A stretch of 64,000 nucleotides of DNA from Flavonifractor sp. An10. GTDB lineage: Bacteria; Bacillota; Clostridia; Oscillospirales; Oscillospiraceae. The translations under genes and the position numbers were made by a program. The stretch is taken from contig NZ_NFMB01000009.1 in the NCBI RefSeq assembly GCF_002161215.1, forward strand, positions 62,001 to 126,000. Reading direction: 5' to 3'. The notes beneath the pieces are model-generated. The model did not search any database. It was not told where the DNA came from and was given only the letters and a program-made list of their open reading frames with translations. This document shows, piece after piece, positions 8,065-16,812 of this stretch; position 1 is the first letter of the stretch, and every line of letters starts with the position of its first letter.

Positions 8065-9819
8065 ATGTTGCTGACTGCACATACAGGACGGGAAAATATT
8101 TTTGTCCGCAAGGCATTTTACCGCTTTTTCCTGCCGAGCCTGTTCTCCTGTCTCGGCCTGGCCATTGGCGGCCTGGCCGACTGCGTCTTTGTGGGGAATG
8201 TGATCGGCCCGGTGGGACTGAGCGCCATCAGCATCGGTCAGCCGGTGTATATGCTTTTCAACACCATCAGCTATTCCCTGTCCATCGGCGGCTCCATCCG
8301 GTATGCCACCGCCCTCAGCGAGGGAAAGCCGGAGGAGGGCAACCGCATTTTTGCCAATGTGCTCCGCGCGGATCTGTTCACCAATATTCTGCTGTGCCTG
8401 CTGGGACAGATCTTCCTGCCCCAGGTGCTCACGTTCCTGGGGGCGGGCACGCCGGGAACCGAGCTGTGGGAGAACTGTGAGGCCCTGGTGCGCACCCAGC
8501 TGCTCCTGGTGCCCGTCATGTTCTGCCAGGGGCCGTTTTACTACTTTGTCAACAGCGACAATAACCCCAAGCTGGCGGCCGCGGCCCTGGTGACCAGCAA
8601 CACCATCGACATTGTGTTCAACTACGTCTTTGTGGTGGTACTGAAAATGGGCGTGGCCGGTTCGGTGTACTCCACCGGCCTGGGGGCTGCGGTGATGATC
8701 CTGCTCAGCCTCACCCATTTTATCCGGAAGAAGGGGTGCCTGCGCTTTACCTGGCCCAGATTTGACGGCACGGCGGTGGTGCAGTCCTTCCGCACGGGCT
8801 TTGCCACCTCGGTGCAGTATGTCTACCAGTTTATCACCATCCTGGTGTGCAACCGCCTGCTGATGGGCATCAGCGGGGAGCTGGGCGTGGCCGTGTTCGG
8901 CATCGTCTTCAATGTGGCCCTGGTGGCGGCCTCGGTCTATGACGCCATCAGCATGGCCCTCCAGCCCATGGTGAGCACCTTCCACGGGGAGTGCAACAAG
9001 TCCAACATCCGCTGCACCCTGCGGCAGGCGTTCCAGGTGGCGGTTATCATGAGCGTGGTGGTCATCGCCATCCTGATGGTCATCCCACAGTGGGTGTGCT
9101 TTGCCTTCGGCCTGCGCACCGCGGAGGAGCTGGCCATGGGCTCTGTGGCCGTCCGCATCTACGCGCTGTGCGTGCTGCCGTCGGGGATCAACATGGTGAT
9201 GACCTATTATTACCAGACGCTGGAGAAGGAGTTTGCCAGCTACCTGTTCTTCACCCTGCGGTCGTTCGTGTTTTTCCTGGCGTTCAGCCTGATTCTGAGC
9301 CGGGGCGGGGAGGATCTGTTCTGGTGGACGTATCCCTGCGCGGAGGCGGCCACCCTGCTGGTGATGATCCTCTACAACCGGAAGAAGGGCTCCTGGACGT
9401 ATCTGGACGAGGACGACAGCCGGGTGTACAGCGCCTTCCTGGACAGCAGGAGCGCCGATCTGGGCGCGGTGGAGCAGGAGGTGTCCGCCTATCTGGAGCG
9501 GATGAACGCCAGCCCGGCGCAGGCCTACTTCGCCACCATCACGGTGGAGGAGGTATGCGGGGCGATTCTCAACAACGCCTTTGCGGAGGACGACGGATAT
9601 ATCCAGCTGACCATTGTACCCCATGATGACGGCACGGTGACCATCCACGTGCGGGACAGCGCCCGGCGGTTCAACCCCTTCGAGATGAACACCGACGAGA
9701 TCAGCCTGGAGGAGGGTACCGGCCTGGACGCCATCGGGGTGAAGATGATCAAGAGAAAGGCCAGGGAGTTTTTCTATCGCCGGTATGCCGGCTTCAATAC
9801 CCTGGTGGTGCGGGTGTGA
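8065..9819 (+). CDS. MATE-family transporter fused to a C-terminal RsbW-like ATPase domain
   Basis: 584 residues from ATG 8065. Residues 1 to ~445 form a 12-helix MATE (multidrug and toxic compound extrusion) transporter with typical FLPSLFSCLGLAIGGLADCVFVG and FYYFVNSDNNPKLAAAAL segments. After ~450 the protein becomes soluble and resembles a GHKL/HATPase_c domain of the anti-sigma kinase type: N-box-like VEEVCGAILNNAF, G1-like VRDSARRFNPF and G2-like GLDAIGVKMIKRK. These line up with VEEIFINIAHYAY, FLDNGKPFNPL and GGLGILMVKKS of the free kinase at 13532. The fusion would place an ATP-binding signalling domain on the inner face of a transporter. It sits between the STAS gene (11 bp) and the phosphatase genes (34 bp). 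Substrate unknown. Confidence 0.85.
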   Translation: MLLTAHTGRENIFVRKAFYRFFLPSLFSCLGLAIGGLADCVFVGNVIGPVGLSAISIGQPVYMLFNTISYSLSIGGSIRYATALSEGKPEEGNRIFANVLRADLFTNILLCLLGQIFLPQVLTFLGAGTPGTELWENCEALVRTQLLLVPVMFCQGPFYYFVNSDNNPKLAAAALVTSNTIDIVFNYVFVVVLKMGVAGSVYSTGLGAAVMILLSLTHFIRKKGCLRFTWPRFDGTAVVQSFRTGFATSVQYVYQFITILVCNRLLMGISGELGVAVFGIVFNVALVAASVYDAISMALQPMVSTFHGECNKSNIRCTLRQAFQVAVIMSVVVIAILMVIPQWVCFAFGLRTAEELAMGSVAVRIYALCVLPSGINMVMTYYYQTLEKEFASYLFFTLRSFVFFLAFSLILSRGGEDLFWWTYPCAEAATLLVMILYNRKKGSWTYLDEDDSRVYSAFLDSRSADLGAVEQEVSAYLERMNASPAQAYFATITVEEVCGAILNNAFAEDDGYIQLTIVPHDDGTVTIHVRDSARRFNPFEMNTDEISLEEGTGLDAIGVKMIKRKAREFFYRRYAGFNTLVVRV

Positions 9820-9853
9820 GCCGCAGGGACAGCCGGGAGGAGGCGGGACGGAC

Positions 9854-11893
9854 TTGAAACGAAAAATCCGGTTTACCCTTGGAAAGAAAATTGTGGTGAT
9901 GATCCTGGCGATGAGCGTGATTCTCAGCGCCACGGCGCTGTTTGTCAGCTACCGGACTTACCAGGGGCGTGTTATGTCCTTTTACAAGGAGATCGGCTCC
10001 AGCGTGGTGCGCACCCTGGCCAGCCAGCTGGATCCCGACAAGCTCGACTATTACTACGAGACCCTGGAGATGGACGACGCCTATTATGAGACCCAGAAGT
10101 TCATCGCGGATCTGGTGGAGAGCAGCGGCAACGTGGAGTACCTCTATGTGGTGCGCCCCCACGGCGTGGGGGTCACCTTCCTGTTTGACTCCGACATGGA
10201 GATGGGGGAGAACGGGGACTACACGTCCGGGGGCTACTGCGCCCTGGGCACGTATGTGGAGCTGCTGGGCGGCTTTGCGGAAAACCTGGACAGGCTTCTG
10301 GCCGGCCAGGAGGTGGAGCCCATTGTGCAGCAGGATCCCAGCTATGGCTGGCTGATGACGGCCATGGTTCCGGTGCTTCACGACGACGGCACCATGGCCG
10401 GCTATGTCATGGCGGATATCAGCATGAACGAGGTCATGCAGGAGCAGCGGAATTTCCTGCTCTACACCGGCGGGCTGCTGGCCGCCCTGACGCTGGTGTT
10501 CGTGGTGGTCTATCTCATTCTGATCCGCCGGAACTTTATCCGCCCCATCCAGCAGCTCACCGATGCGGCCCAGGGCTATGAGGGCGGGGAGAGCCGGAAG
10601 GCGTTCAGCGCGGTGAAGATCAAAAGCCACGATGAGCTGCGCACCCTGTCCGACGCCTTCCGCATGATGCTGGTGGAGATTGATCTGAACAACATGGAGC
10701 AGAAGGAGCTGGCGGTGCGGGAGCAGCGGCTGGACAGCGAGCTCGAGCTGGCCAATGAGCTGAGCCTGTCCATGCTGCCCAAGGAGCTGCCCCGGCGGGA
10801 GGGGGGGTATCCCTTCGCCATCCGGGGGAGGCTCCACCAGGGCAGGGAGTTTTCCTGCTGCTTCTACGACTATTTCCTGCTGGGGCCCGACAGGCTTTGC
10901 CTGATGGTGGGCGAGGTGCCCGGAGGGGAGCTGTCCCGGGCGCTGTACACCGTCATGGCCCAGGCCACCATCAAGAGCCAGCTGCGCACCGGCCAGTCGC
11001 TGAAGGAGGCCATGACATCGGCCAACCGCCAGCTGTATGAAATGAGCGACCGGATGAGCTTCCCCGTGCTGGTGGGGGTGCTGGACGGAACAACCGGCAC
11101 CTTCTCCTGCATCAGCGCCGGGCAGCGTCCGCCGCTGCTGATGCGCGGACAGGATCGGTATGAGTGGATGAAGGATCTCTCCTATGCCCCGCTGGGGGAG
11201 AGCGAAAACGTGGTCTACCAGGAGCTGCAGCTGGAGCTGCGGCAGGGAGACCGGATGTTCTTCCATACCGACGGCCTGGACGACATCCAGGACGGGGAGG
11301 GGAGGCCCTTCGGACAGGAGCAGCTGCGCCTGACGCTCAATGAACCGGGCAGCCGCCAGGCGGAGCTGGAGGAGCAGCTGCGCTATGTGACCGACGCGGC
11401 GGGCGCCTATGCCGACCGCGTGGGGCAGATCAGCGGATACGCCGTCCTGGCGCTGGAGTACCGCCGCAGGGATCGGGCGCAGGCCCACTGCGTCCTGTCT
11501 GCCGGAGCGGAGGGCGGCGGAGAGCTGATGGAGTTCCTCCGGGGCCAGATGGAGGCCAACCACATTACGGGGCGGCGGCAGGCCAGGCTGATGGTGGTGG
11601 CGGACGAGCTGTTCGCCCTCTGCCGCGCCCAGAGCGAGCCGGACAGCCGGTTCCTGGCGGAGTGCGCGGTTCCGCCCGGCGAGGGGCTGGTGATTCTGCG
11701 CCTGAAAGGCAGCATGGGCGGCCGCCATCCGCTGGATCACACCGAGGGCGAGGCGGCCGAGCACGCCGCGGAGTTTATCCGCCGCACATGCGAGCAGGTG
11801 CTGTTTGAGCATGGCAGCGATATGGACACGGTAACGGTGGTCAAGCGGATTGCCGGGAAGCAGGAAGCGGAAGAGGGGGAGTGTTCAGGATGA
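9854..11893 (+). CDS. Membrane sensor with degenerate SpoIIE/PP2C phosphatase domain and C-terminal ATPase-like domain
   Basis: 679 residues from TTG 9854 (RBS GGGAGGAGG); this start aligns with the ATG of the downstream paralogue (LKRKIRFTLGKK against MKRKVRWSLGKK). Layout: TM helix ~14-34, extracytoplasmic sensor (YLYVVRPHGVGVTFLFDSD), TM helix ~210-235, HAMP-like linker, PP2C/SpoIIE-like domain ~330-535, then a RsbW-like tail ~545-670. Metal-binding residues are lost: the active paralogue has GGDFYDFF, IADVSGKG and DDITML, whereas here the matching positions read SCCFYDYF, VGEVPGGE and ISGYAVL; only HTDGLDD keeps the aspartate. It is therefore probably a pseudophosphatase that senses or scaffolds. 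Its stop overlaps the next start by 4 bp. Confidence 0.8.
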   Translation: MKRKIRFTLGKKIVVMILAMSVILSATALFVSYRTYQGRVMSFYKEIGSSVVRTLASQLDPDKLDYYYETLEMDDAYYETQKFIADLVESSGNVEYLYVVRPHGVGVTFLFDSDMEMGENGDYTSGGYCALGTYVELLGGFAENLDRLLAGQEVEPIVQQDPSYGWLMTAMVPVLHDDGTMAGYVMADISMNEVMQEQRNFLLYTGGLLAALTLVFVVVYLILIRRNFIRPIQQLTDAAQGYEGGESRKAFSAVKIKSHDELRTLSDAFRMMLVEIDLNNMEQKELAVREQRLDSELELANELSLSMLPKELPRREGGYPFAIRGRLHQGREFSCCFYDYFLLGPDRLCLMVGEVPGGELSRALYTVMAQATIKSQLRTGQSLKEAMTSANRQLYEMSDRMSFPVLVGVLDGTTGTFSCISAGQRPPLLMRGQDRYEWMKDLSYAPLGESENVVYQELQLELRQGDRMFFHTDGLDDIQDGEGRPFGQEQLRLTLNEPGSRQAELEEQLRYVTDAAGAYADRVGQISGYAVLALEYRRRDRAQAHCVLSAGAEGGGELMEFLRGQMEANHITGRRQARLMVVADELFALCRAQSEPDSRFLAECAVPPGEGLVILRLKGSMGGRHPLDHTEGEAAEHAAEFIRRTCEQVLFEHGSDMDTVTVVKRIAGKQEAEEGECSG

Positions 11894-13539
11894 AACGAAA
11901 AGTGCGCTGGTCGCTGGGGAAAAAGCTGACCGGGCTGATTGTGACCATGTGCGTGGTGCTTGGCCTTTTGGCGGCCGTGGTCAGCTACCGCACCTTCAGC
12001 GCCTCCATGATGGAATACTACAACCAGCTGGGTACGAACCTGGTGCGCACCCTGGCCAGCCAGCTGGACGCCGACGAGCTGGATCGCTACTATGAGACCG
12101 GCGAGATGGATGAGCGCTACTATGAGATCCAGAGCTTCATCTCGGATCTGGTGGCCAGCAACGATGTGGAGTACCTCTATGTGGTTCGCCCCCATGGCGT
12201 GGGCGTGACCTTCCTGTTCGACTCGGATATGGAAACCGGGGAGAGCGGGGAGTATGAGGACGGCGGCTACTGTGCCCTGGGCACCTATGTGGATCTGGTC
12301 GGCGGCTTTGCGGACAATCTGGACAGGCTGCTGGCCGGCCTGGATGTGGAGCCCATCGTCCAGCGGGACGCCAGCTACGGCTGGCTGATGACGGCCATGA
12401 CCCCGGTGCTCCATGAGGACGGCACCATGGCCGGCTATGTCATGGCCGACATCAGCATGAACGATGTGATGAACACGCGGCAGACCTTCCTGATCACCCT
12501 GGTGGGCCTGCTGGCGGCGGTGGCGGCGGTGTTCCTGGTTACCTTCCTGTTCATCCTGCGCCGGATGGTGCTCCATCCCATCGATCTGCTGACCCAGGCC
12601 ACCGGGGACTTCATCCAGAGCAACGAGGAGGAGCTGGCGGCAGGCACCGCCACCGTCAATGTGCCGCCCATCCGCACCGGCGACGAGGTGGAGCTGCTGG
12701 CCGACTCCTTCCGGAAGATGGAGGAGGACATGATCTCCTATATCCGGGAGTTCATGAAGGCCACCGCCGAAAAGGAGCGCATCGGCGCGGAGCTCAACGT
12801 GGCCACCCAGATCCAGGCGGACATGCTGCCCCGGATCTTCCCCGCCTTCCCCGAGCGGCAGGAGTTTGAGGTCTATGCCACCATGAACCCCGCCAAGGAG
12901 GTGGGCGGCGACTTCTACGACTTCTTCCTGGTGGATGACGACCACCTGGCGGTGGTGATTGCCGACGTGTCCGGCAAGGGGGTGCCGGCGGCCCTGTTCA
13001 TGGTGATCGCCAAGACCCTCATCAAAAACCACGCCCAGAACAGGGAGACGCCGGGCGAGGTGTTCACCCAGACCAACGCCCAGCTCTGCGAGGGCAACGA
13101 TGCCGGGCTGTTCGTTACCGCCTGGATGGGCGTGCTGGAGATCTCCACCGGCAAATTTGTCTACGTCAACGCCGGCCACAATCCGCCCCTGCTCAAGCGG
13201 GCCGGCGGGCAGTATGAATGGCTCAAGAGCCGGCCGGGCTTCGTGCTGGCCGGCATGGAGGGCATCCGCTACCGGGAGAACACCCTGGAGCTGATGCCGG
13301 GGGATACCCTGTATCTCTACACCGACGGCGTAACCGAGGCCACCAGCTCCGCCCAGGAGCTCTACGGGGAGGAGCGGCTCCAGGCGGCGCTGAATGAGGC
13401 GTCCGAACTGCCGGTGAGCCAGCTGCTGCCCCGGATCAAAAACTGCATTGATACATTTGTGGGCGACGCCGAGCAGTTTGACGACATCACCATGCTGGGA
13501 CTGCAATACCACACGAGAGGGGAGAAGGCAGATGGCTGA
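11890..13539 (+). CDS. SpoIIE-type PP2C phosphatase with extracytoplasmic sensor and HAMP
   Basis: 549 residues from ATG 11890 overlapping the previous stop. TM1 ~14-35, periplasm-facing sensor highly similar to the paralogue upstream, TM2 ~200-225, HAMP ~225-290, coiled linker, then a full PPM/SpoIIE phosphatase domain. Metal-binding aspartates are present in GGDFYDFFLVDDD, VIADVSGKG, YTDGVTE and DDITML. Such enzymes dephosphorylate STAS antagonists to switch partner-switching systems on in response to a signal. The STAS substrate is encoded at 7757 and the opposing kinase at 13532, whose start lies within this gene's last codons. Clear tandem duplicate of the degenerate neighbour. Confidence 0.9.
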   Translation: MKRKVRWSLGKKLTGLIVTMCVVLGLLAAVVSYRTFSASMMEYYNQLGTNLVRTLASQLDADELDRYYETGEMDERYYEIQSFISDLVASNDVEYLYVVRPHGVGVTFLFDSDMETGESGEYEDGGYCALGTYVDLVGGFADNLDRLLAGLDVEPIVQRDASYGWLMTAMTPVLHEDGTMAGYVMADISMNDVMNTRQTFLITLVGLLAAVAAVFLVTFLFILRRMVLHPIDLLTQATGDFIQSNEEELAAGTATVNVPPIRTGDEVELLADSFRKMEEDMISYIREFMKATAEKERIGAELNVATQIQADMLPRIFPAFPERQEFEVYATMNPAKEVGGDFYDFFLVDDDHLAVVIADVSGKGVPAALFMVIAKTLIKNHAQNRETPGEVFTQTNAQLCEGNDAGLFVTAWMGVLEISTGKFVYVNAGHNPPLLKRAGGQYEWLKSRPGFVLAGMEGIRYRENTLELMPGDTLYLYTDGVTEATSSAQELYGEERLQAALNEASELPVSQLLPRIKNCIDTFVGDAEQFDDITMLGLQYHTRGEKADG

Positions 13540-13948
13540 ACGGATTTTTCCGGCATCCCAGGATCAGCTGGGGCCGGTGCAGGATTTCATCGCGGAGGAG
13601 CTGGAGCGCTGCGACTGCCCTCCCAGGGTGAAATTTCAGATTGACGTGGCGGTGGAGGAGATCTTCATCAACATTGCCCACTATGCCTACCACCCGGGCC
13701 AGGCGGGCACCGCCACGATCCGCTGCTGCGTGGGAGGGGATCCCCTGCAGGTGACCATCCAGTTCCTGGACAACGGGAAGCCCTTCAACCCCCTGGCAAA
13801 AGAGGACACAGACATCACCCTGTCCGCGGAGGAGAGAGGCATCGGCGGCCTGGGCATCCTGATGGTAAAGAAGAGCATGGACGCGGTGGACTACGCCTAC
13901 GAGAACGGCAGCAATGTGCTGACCATCAAAAAGAGTATTCAGAAGTGA
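13532..13948 (+). CDS. RsbW-like anti-sigma factor serine kinase (HATPase)
   Basis: 138 residues from ATG 13532 with GGGGAGAAGG upstream, overlapping the phosphatase gene by 8 bp. A complete GHKL ATPase of the RsbW/SpoIIAB type: N-box VAVEEIFINIAHYAY near residues 38-52, G1 box FLDNGKPFNP and G2 box GIGGLGILMVKKS. Members bind either a sigma factor or a STAS antagonist and phosphorylate the latter on serine. With the STAS gene and the phosphatase this completes a canonical switch. No cognate sigma gene is adjacent, so the output could be a non-sigma target. Cytoplasmic. Confidence 0.9.
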   Translation: MAERIFPASQDQLGPVQDFIAEELERCDCPPRVKFQIDVAVEEIFINIAHYAYHPGQAGTATIRCCVGGDPLQVTIQFLDNGKPFNPLAKEDTDITLSAEERGIGGLGILMVKKSMDAVDYAYENGSNVLTIKKSIQK

Positions 13949-13966
13949 CAGGAGCCGTCTGGTATT

Positions 13967-14890
13967 ATGATTGCATTCAGAGATCCGGAGATTGGGGACA
14001 GACAATGGGTGGAGGAGCGGTTCCGCGCCTCGGGAAATCAGGGCTGTGAGTACAGCTTTTCCACCCTTTTCCTGTGGAGCGGCGCCTACCAGCAGCAGGT
14101 GGCGTCCATGGACGGCTTTGTGCTGGAGCGCCTGCGGGGCAAGCTGGGGGCGGGCTACCTGTTTCCGGCGGGCAGCGGCCCTCTGGAGCCGGTGCTCTCC
14201 GCCCTGGAAAAGGACGCGGCGGAGCGGGGGGAACCCTGCCGGTTCTTCTGTGTGACGCCGGAGCAGGCCGAGCGGCTGGAGCAGCTCCGGCCCGGGCAAT
14301 ACGCTTTCCAATCCGACCGGGACGGCTGGGATTACCTGTATGCACTAGACAGGCTGGCCGGGCTGGGGGGCAAAAAGCTCCACGGGAAGCGCAACCACAT
14401 CCGCCGCTTTGAGGAGAGTCACCCCGACTGGCAGGTGGAGCAGATCACCATGGACAACCTGGCGGAGTGCGCGGAAATGGATCTGGAGTGGAACCGGCGC
14501 TACCGCAGTCTGGACGCCGCCGGCGAGGAGGCGGAGGCCCGCACCCGCCTGGACGAGCGCCACGCCATGTCCAGGGCGTTTGCCCACTATGAGGCGCTGG
14601 GCATGGACGGGCTGCTGCTTCGAACCGGGGGGAAGGTGGTGGCCTTCACCATGGGCAGCCCCATCAGCGCGGACACCTTTGACGTGCATTTTGAAAAGGC
14701 GTACGGAGAGATACAGGGGGCCTACCCGATGATCAACCGGGAGTTTGCCCGCTGGCTCCAGGCCAACCGGCCGGGGGTGCGGTGGCTCAACCGGGAGGAT
14801 GACATGGGGCTGGAGGGCCTGCGGAAGTCCAAAGAGTCCTATTACCCTGACCGGATGGTGGAGAAGTCCGCCGCAATCCGGAGGGATTGA
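13967..14890 (+). CDS. DUF2156 family GNAT-like acyltransferase
   Basis: 307 residues from ATG 13967 (AGGAG 14 bp upstream). The sequence matches DUF2156 proteins related to the catalytic half of phosphatidylglycerol lysyltransferases: FSTLFLWSGAYQ near residues 30-42, GKKLHGKRNHIRRFEE near 137-152 and NREDDMGLEGLRKSKESYYP at 267-286. It lacks the membrane flippase half of MprF, so it is a soluble enzyme whose substrate is unknown (aminoacyl or acetyl transfer is family inference). Last gene of the co-directional train from 579; a gap with a TATAAT box separates it from the DUF4157 gene. Confidence 0.8.
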   Translation: MIAFRDPEIGDRQWVEERFRASGNQGCEYSFSTLFLWSGAYQQQVASMDGFVLERLRGKLGAGYLFPAGSGPLEPVLSALEKDAAERGEPCRFFCVTPEQAERLEQLRPGQYAFQSDRDGWDYLYALDRLAGLGGKKLHGKRNHIRRFEESHPDWQVEQITMDNLAECAEMDLEWNRRYRSLDAAGEEAEARTRLDERHAMSRAFAHYEALGMDGLLLRTGGKVVAFTMGSPISADTFDVHFEKAYGEIQGAYPMINREFARWLQANRPGVRWLNREDDMGLEGLRKSKESYYPDRMVEKSAAIRRD

Positions 14891-14954
14891 GCAGTATCAG
14901 CGCAGACAGCGGCCAAGCGGGTCAAAAAGCACTGTGGAGCTCAGGCCGGTATGA

Positions 14955-14960
14955 TATAAT
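14955..14960 (+). promoter_or_regulatory. -10 box of a putative promoter for the DUF4157 gene
   Basis: A perfect TATAAT in an AT-rich patch (ATGATATAATAAAG) inside the 154-bp gap after the DUF2156 gene, 85 bp before the DUF4157 start. No good -35 hexamer is seen 16-18 bp upstream, so a regulated or extended -10 promoter is possible. Confidence 0.45.
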
Positions 14961-15044
14961 AAAGAAAACCAGAGGCACGCCGCATGCAGTTGAAGTGCGG
15001 ATGTGCCGTACCAGTCCGGCCGGGGCAGACAAGGAGGAAGCGCA

Positions 15045-16802
15045 ATGGCTCAGACTTATATGACGCGTCAGAAGAAGCCGGCGGCAGTTTCCGCGGCTGA
15101 GAAGACGGCGGCGCCGCCTGCCGTGGATACAGCGGGGGCCGAGATGGTTCAGCGCAGCCTCGATGCGATCCAGAACGTGGAGCCCCACGCCGGGCGCAGG
15201 CTGAATCTGGACGCGGAGATGGCAGAGCGGATGCAGCAGCAGTTCGGCATCCGTATGGATCAGGTGGAGCTGAGAGAGTCCTCCCAGGCGGCCGATATGG
15301 ACGCCAGGGCTTTTGCCAAGGGCAACGTGGTGCAGTTCGCCCCGGGCCAGTTCCGGCCGGACACGGAGCAGGGCCGCCATCTGATTGAGCACGAGCTGTC
15401 CCACGTGGCGCAGCAGGCAAGGGGCGGCATCCACGCCGACGTGCCCGGGCTGAACGTCAACGCCGACGAGGGGCTGGAGCATCAGGCGGACATGGGGAAC
15501 CTGACCGCCGGCACCGGCGCGCCGGTGTCGGTGAGCGGCCTGAACGCGGAGGCCGCGCCGGTGCAGGGCGCCTTTGACAGGATCAAGAACTGGTTCAAAA
15601 AGGTCAAGAGATCCCGGGAGGCGGGCAAGGCGCTGGACAAGCGGGATCAGGCGGTCAAGGAGATGACCGCCCAGCACAATGCCGAGCAGGACGAGATCAC
15701 CGCCGTCATGAAAAAGCAGGGCTACACGGATGAGGAGATCCAGGCCCAGCTGATGTTCCAGCGGGTCAACCAGAACCTGGGGCGGCTGGATCGCTACCAG
15801 GACGCCCTGGCCAAGGTTCGGGATTCCGATGTGGAGTCCCCCGAGGAGATGGACAACTTCCACGCCCGCTCCGCTCGTGGGGCGCTTCGGAAGAAGTCCC
15901 GGGAGAAGCGGGCCCAGCGGGAGGTAAACTTCCGCGACAATGTCCTGGCCGGGGACAGCGAGTACGCCCAGGCCGAGCAGATGGCGGCCGCGATTGGCAG
16001 CCGCCGCGCAGAAGAGGCGGCGAATGAAGCGCGCAGAGTCAAGGCCGAGGCGGCAGTACAGGCGGGATATTCCTCTCAGGGGATGTCCGATGTCATGGAC
16101 TATATGCGCCCCAGCTTTACAGAAGCGGTCAAAAGAAATTCCGTTGGAGAGAGCGCCAATTCCGGAAACCGCTTTGTCTATATGCGCGGCAACGCGCCGG
16201 AGAAAAAGCCCTATTTTAACATGCTCAAACACGCGGGTGCAAAGGTCGACCAGGCCATGTTCCCACGTATCACCTCGGGGCTGGATCAGGGACCGGAGGG
16301 GAAGTATACGGAGAGCACGGGGGAGAAGCGCGCCGCATTTAACAACCGGGCCCTGTCCGATTTTGACGAGTATCTGAGGCAGGCCAGCCAGGACGAGAAT
16401 ATGCTCGACGCAATCCGGCAGTCCGCCGACCTATACTCCAGCCTGGGTGAGTACGACGCGGAGAACAATCCCGCCGGTTTGGCCGGCGGCAGGGAGGAGG
16501 CTCTGCATCGGGGGCTGAACGATATGCTGCTCAGGGGTTTTTTCCCCGCAATGACAGCGAATCCAGAGGTGGTCGATCGCCCGGATCGGCAGCAGATTGT
16601 TGAACGAACCAATGCAATGATGAAGCTGCAGACCAGTGCGCTGACTCAATCCACCGGAACCGAAGGGGACTATGACGAGCAGGAGTTGGCCATGCGGGCC
16701 AAGCTGCAGCAGTTCTATCAGGATACGGGCCTGATGCCCGCGCCACAGACCGCCCCGGAGAAAATGAGCTTCAAGGAAAAACTGAAGCGATTTGGAGGCT
16801 GA
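15045..16802 (+). CDS. DUF4157 (eCIS core) protein, putative injection-system effector/cargo
   Basis: 585 residues from ATG 15045, preceded by AAGGAGG. Residues ~50-130 are the DUF4157 eCIS-core domain: LNLDAEMAERMQQQFG, a VQFAPGQFRPDTEQGR segment and HELSHVAQQ with an intact HExxH zincin motif at residues 116-120. Proteins with this domain occur almost only beside contractile injection systems and are thought to be cargo or cargo-processing proteins. A helical, charged middle (~180-330) leads to a C-terminal ~250 residues with no recognised family. Base composition falls and codons become mixed after about 16020, unlike the GC-rich N-terminus, as if the C-terminal module were acquired separately. 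It has its own upstream -10 box and a strong terminator after the stop. Confidence 0.8.
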   Translation: MAQTYMTRQKKPAAVSAAEKTAAPPAVDTAGAEMVQRSLDAIQNVEPHAGRRLNLDAEMAERMQQQFGIRMDQVELRESSQAADMDARAFAKGNVVQFAPGQFRPDTEQGRHLIEHELSHVAQQARGGIHADVPGLNVNADEGLEHQADMGNLTAGTGAPVSVSGLNAEAAPVQGAFDRIKNWFKKVKRSREAGKALDKRDQAVKEMTAQHNAEQDEITAVMKKQGYTDEEIQAQLMFQRVNQNLGRLDRYQDALAKVRDSDVESPEEMDNFHARSARGALRKKSREKRAQREVNFRDNVLAGDSEYAQAEQMAAAIGSRRAEEAANEARRVKAEAAVQAGYSSQGMSDVMDYMRPSFTEAVKRNSVGESANSGNRFVYMRGNAPEKKPYFNMLKHAGAKVDQAMFPRITSGLDQGPEGKYTESTGEKRAAFNNRALSDFDEYLRQASQDENMLDAIRQSADLYSSLGEYDAENNPAGLAGGREEALHRGLNDMLLRGFFPAMTANPEVVDRPDRQQIVERTNAMMKLQTSALTQSTGTEGDYDEQELAMRAKLQQFYQDTGLMPAPQTAPEKMSFKEKLKRFGG

Positions 16803-16812
16803 AGAAGAACGG

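Noticed and set aside
9785-9853. Upstream start (ATG 9785) for the pseudophosphatase gene
   Set aside because: It would overlap the MATE-fusion gene by 35 bp with no ribosome site; TTG 9854 has a strong site and aligns with the paralogue start.
2-16802. Prophage tail region
   Set aside because: DUF4255, DUF4280, DUF4157 and the CIS ATPase are injection-system families; no phage head, integrase, lysis or packaging genes are present.
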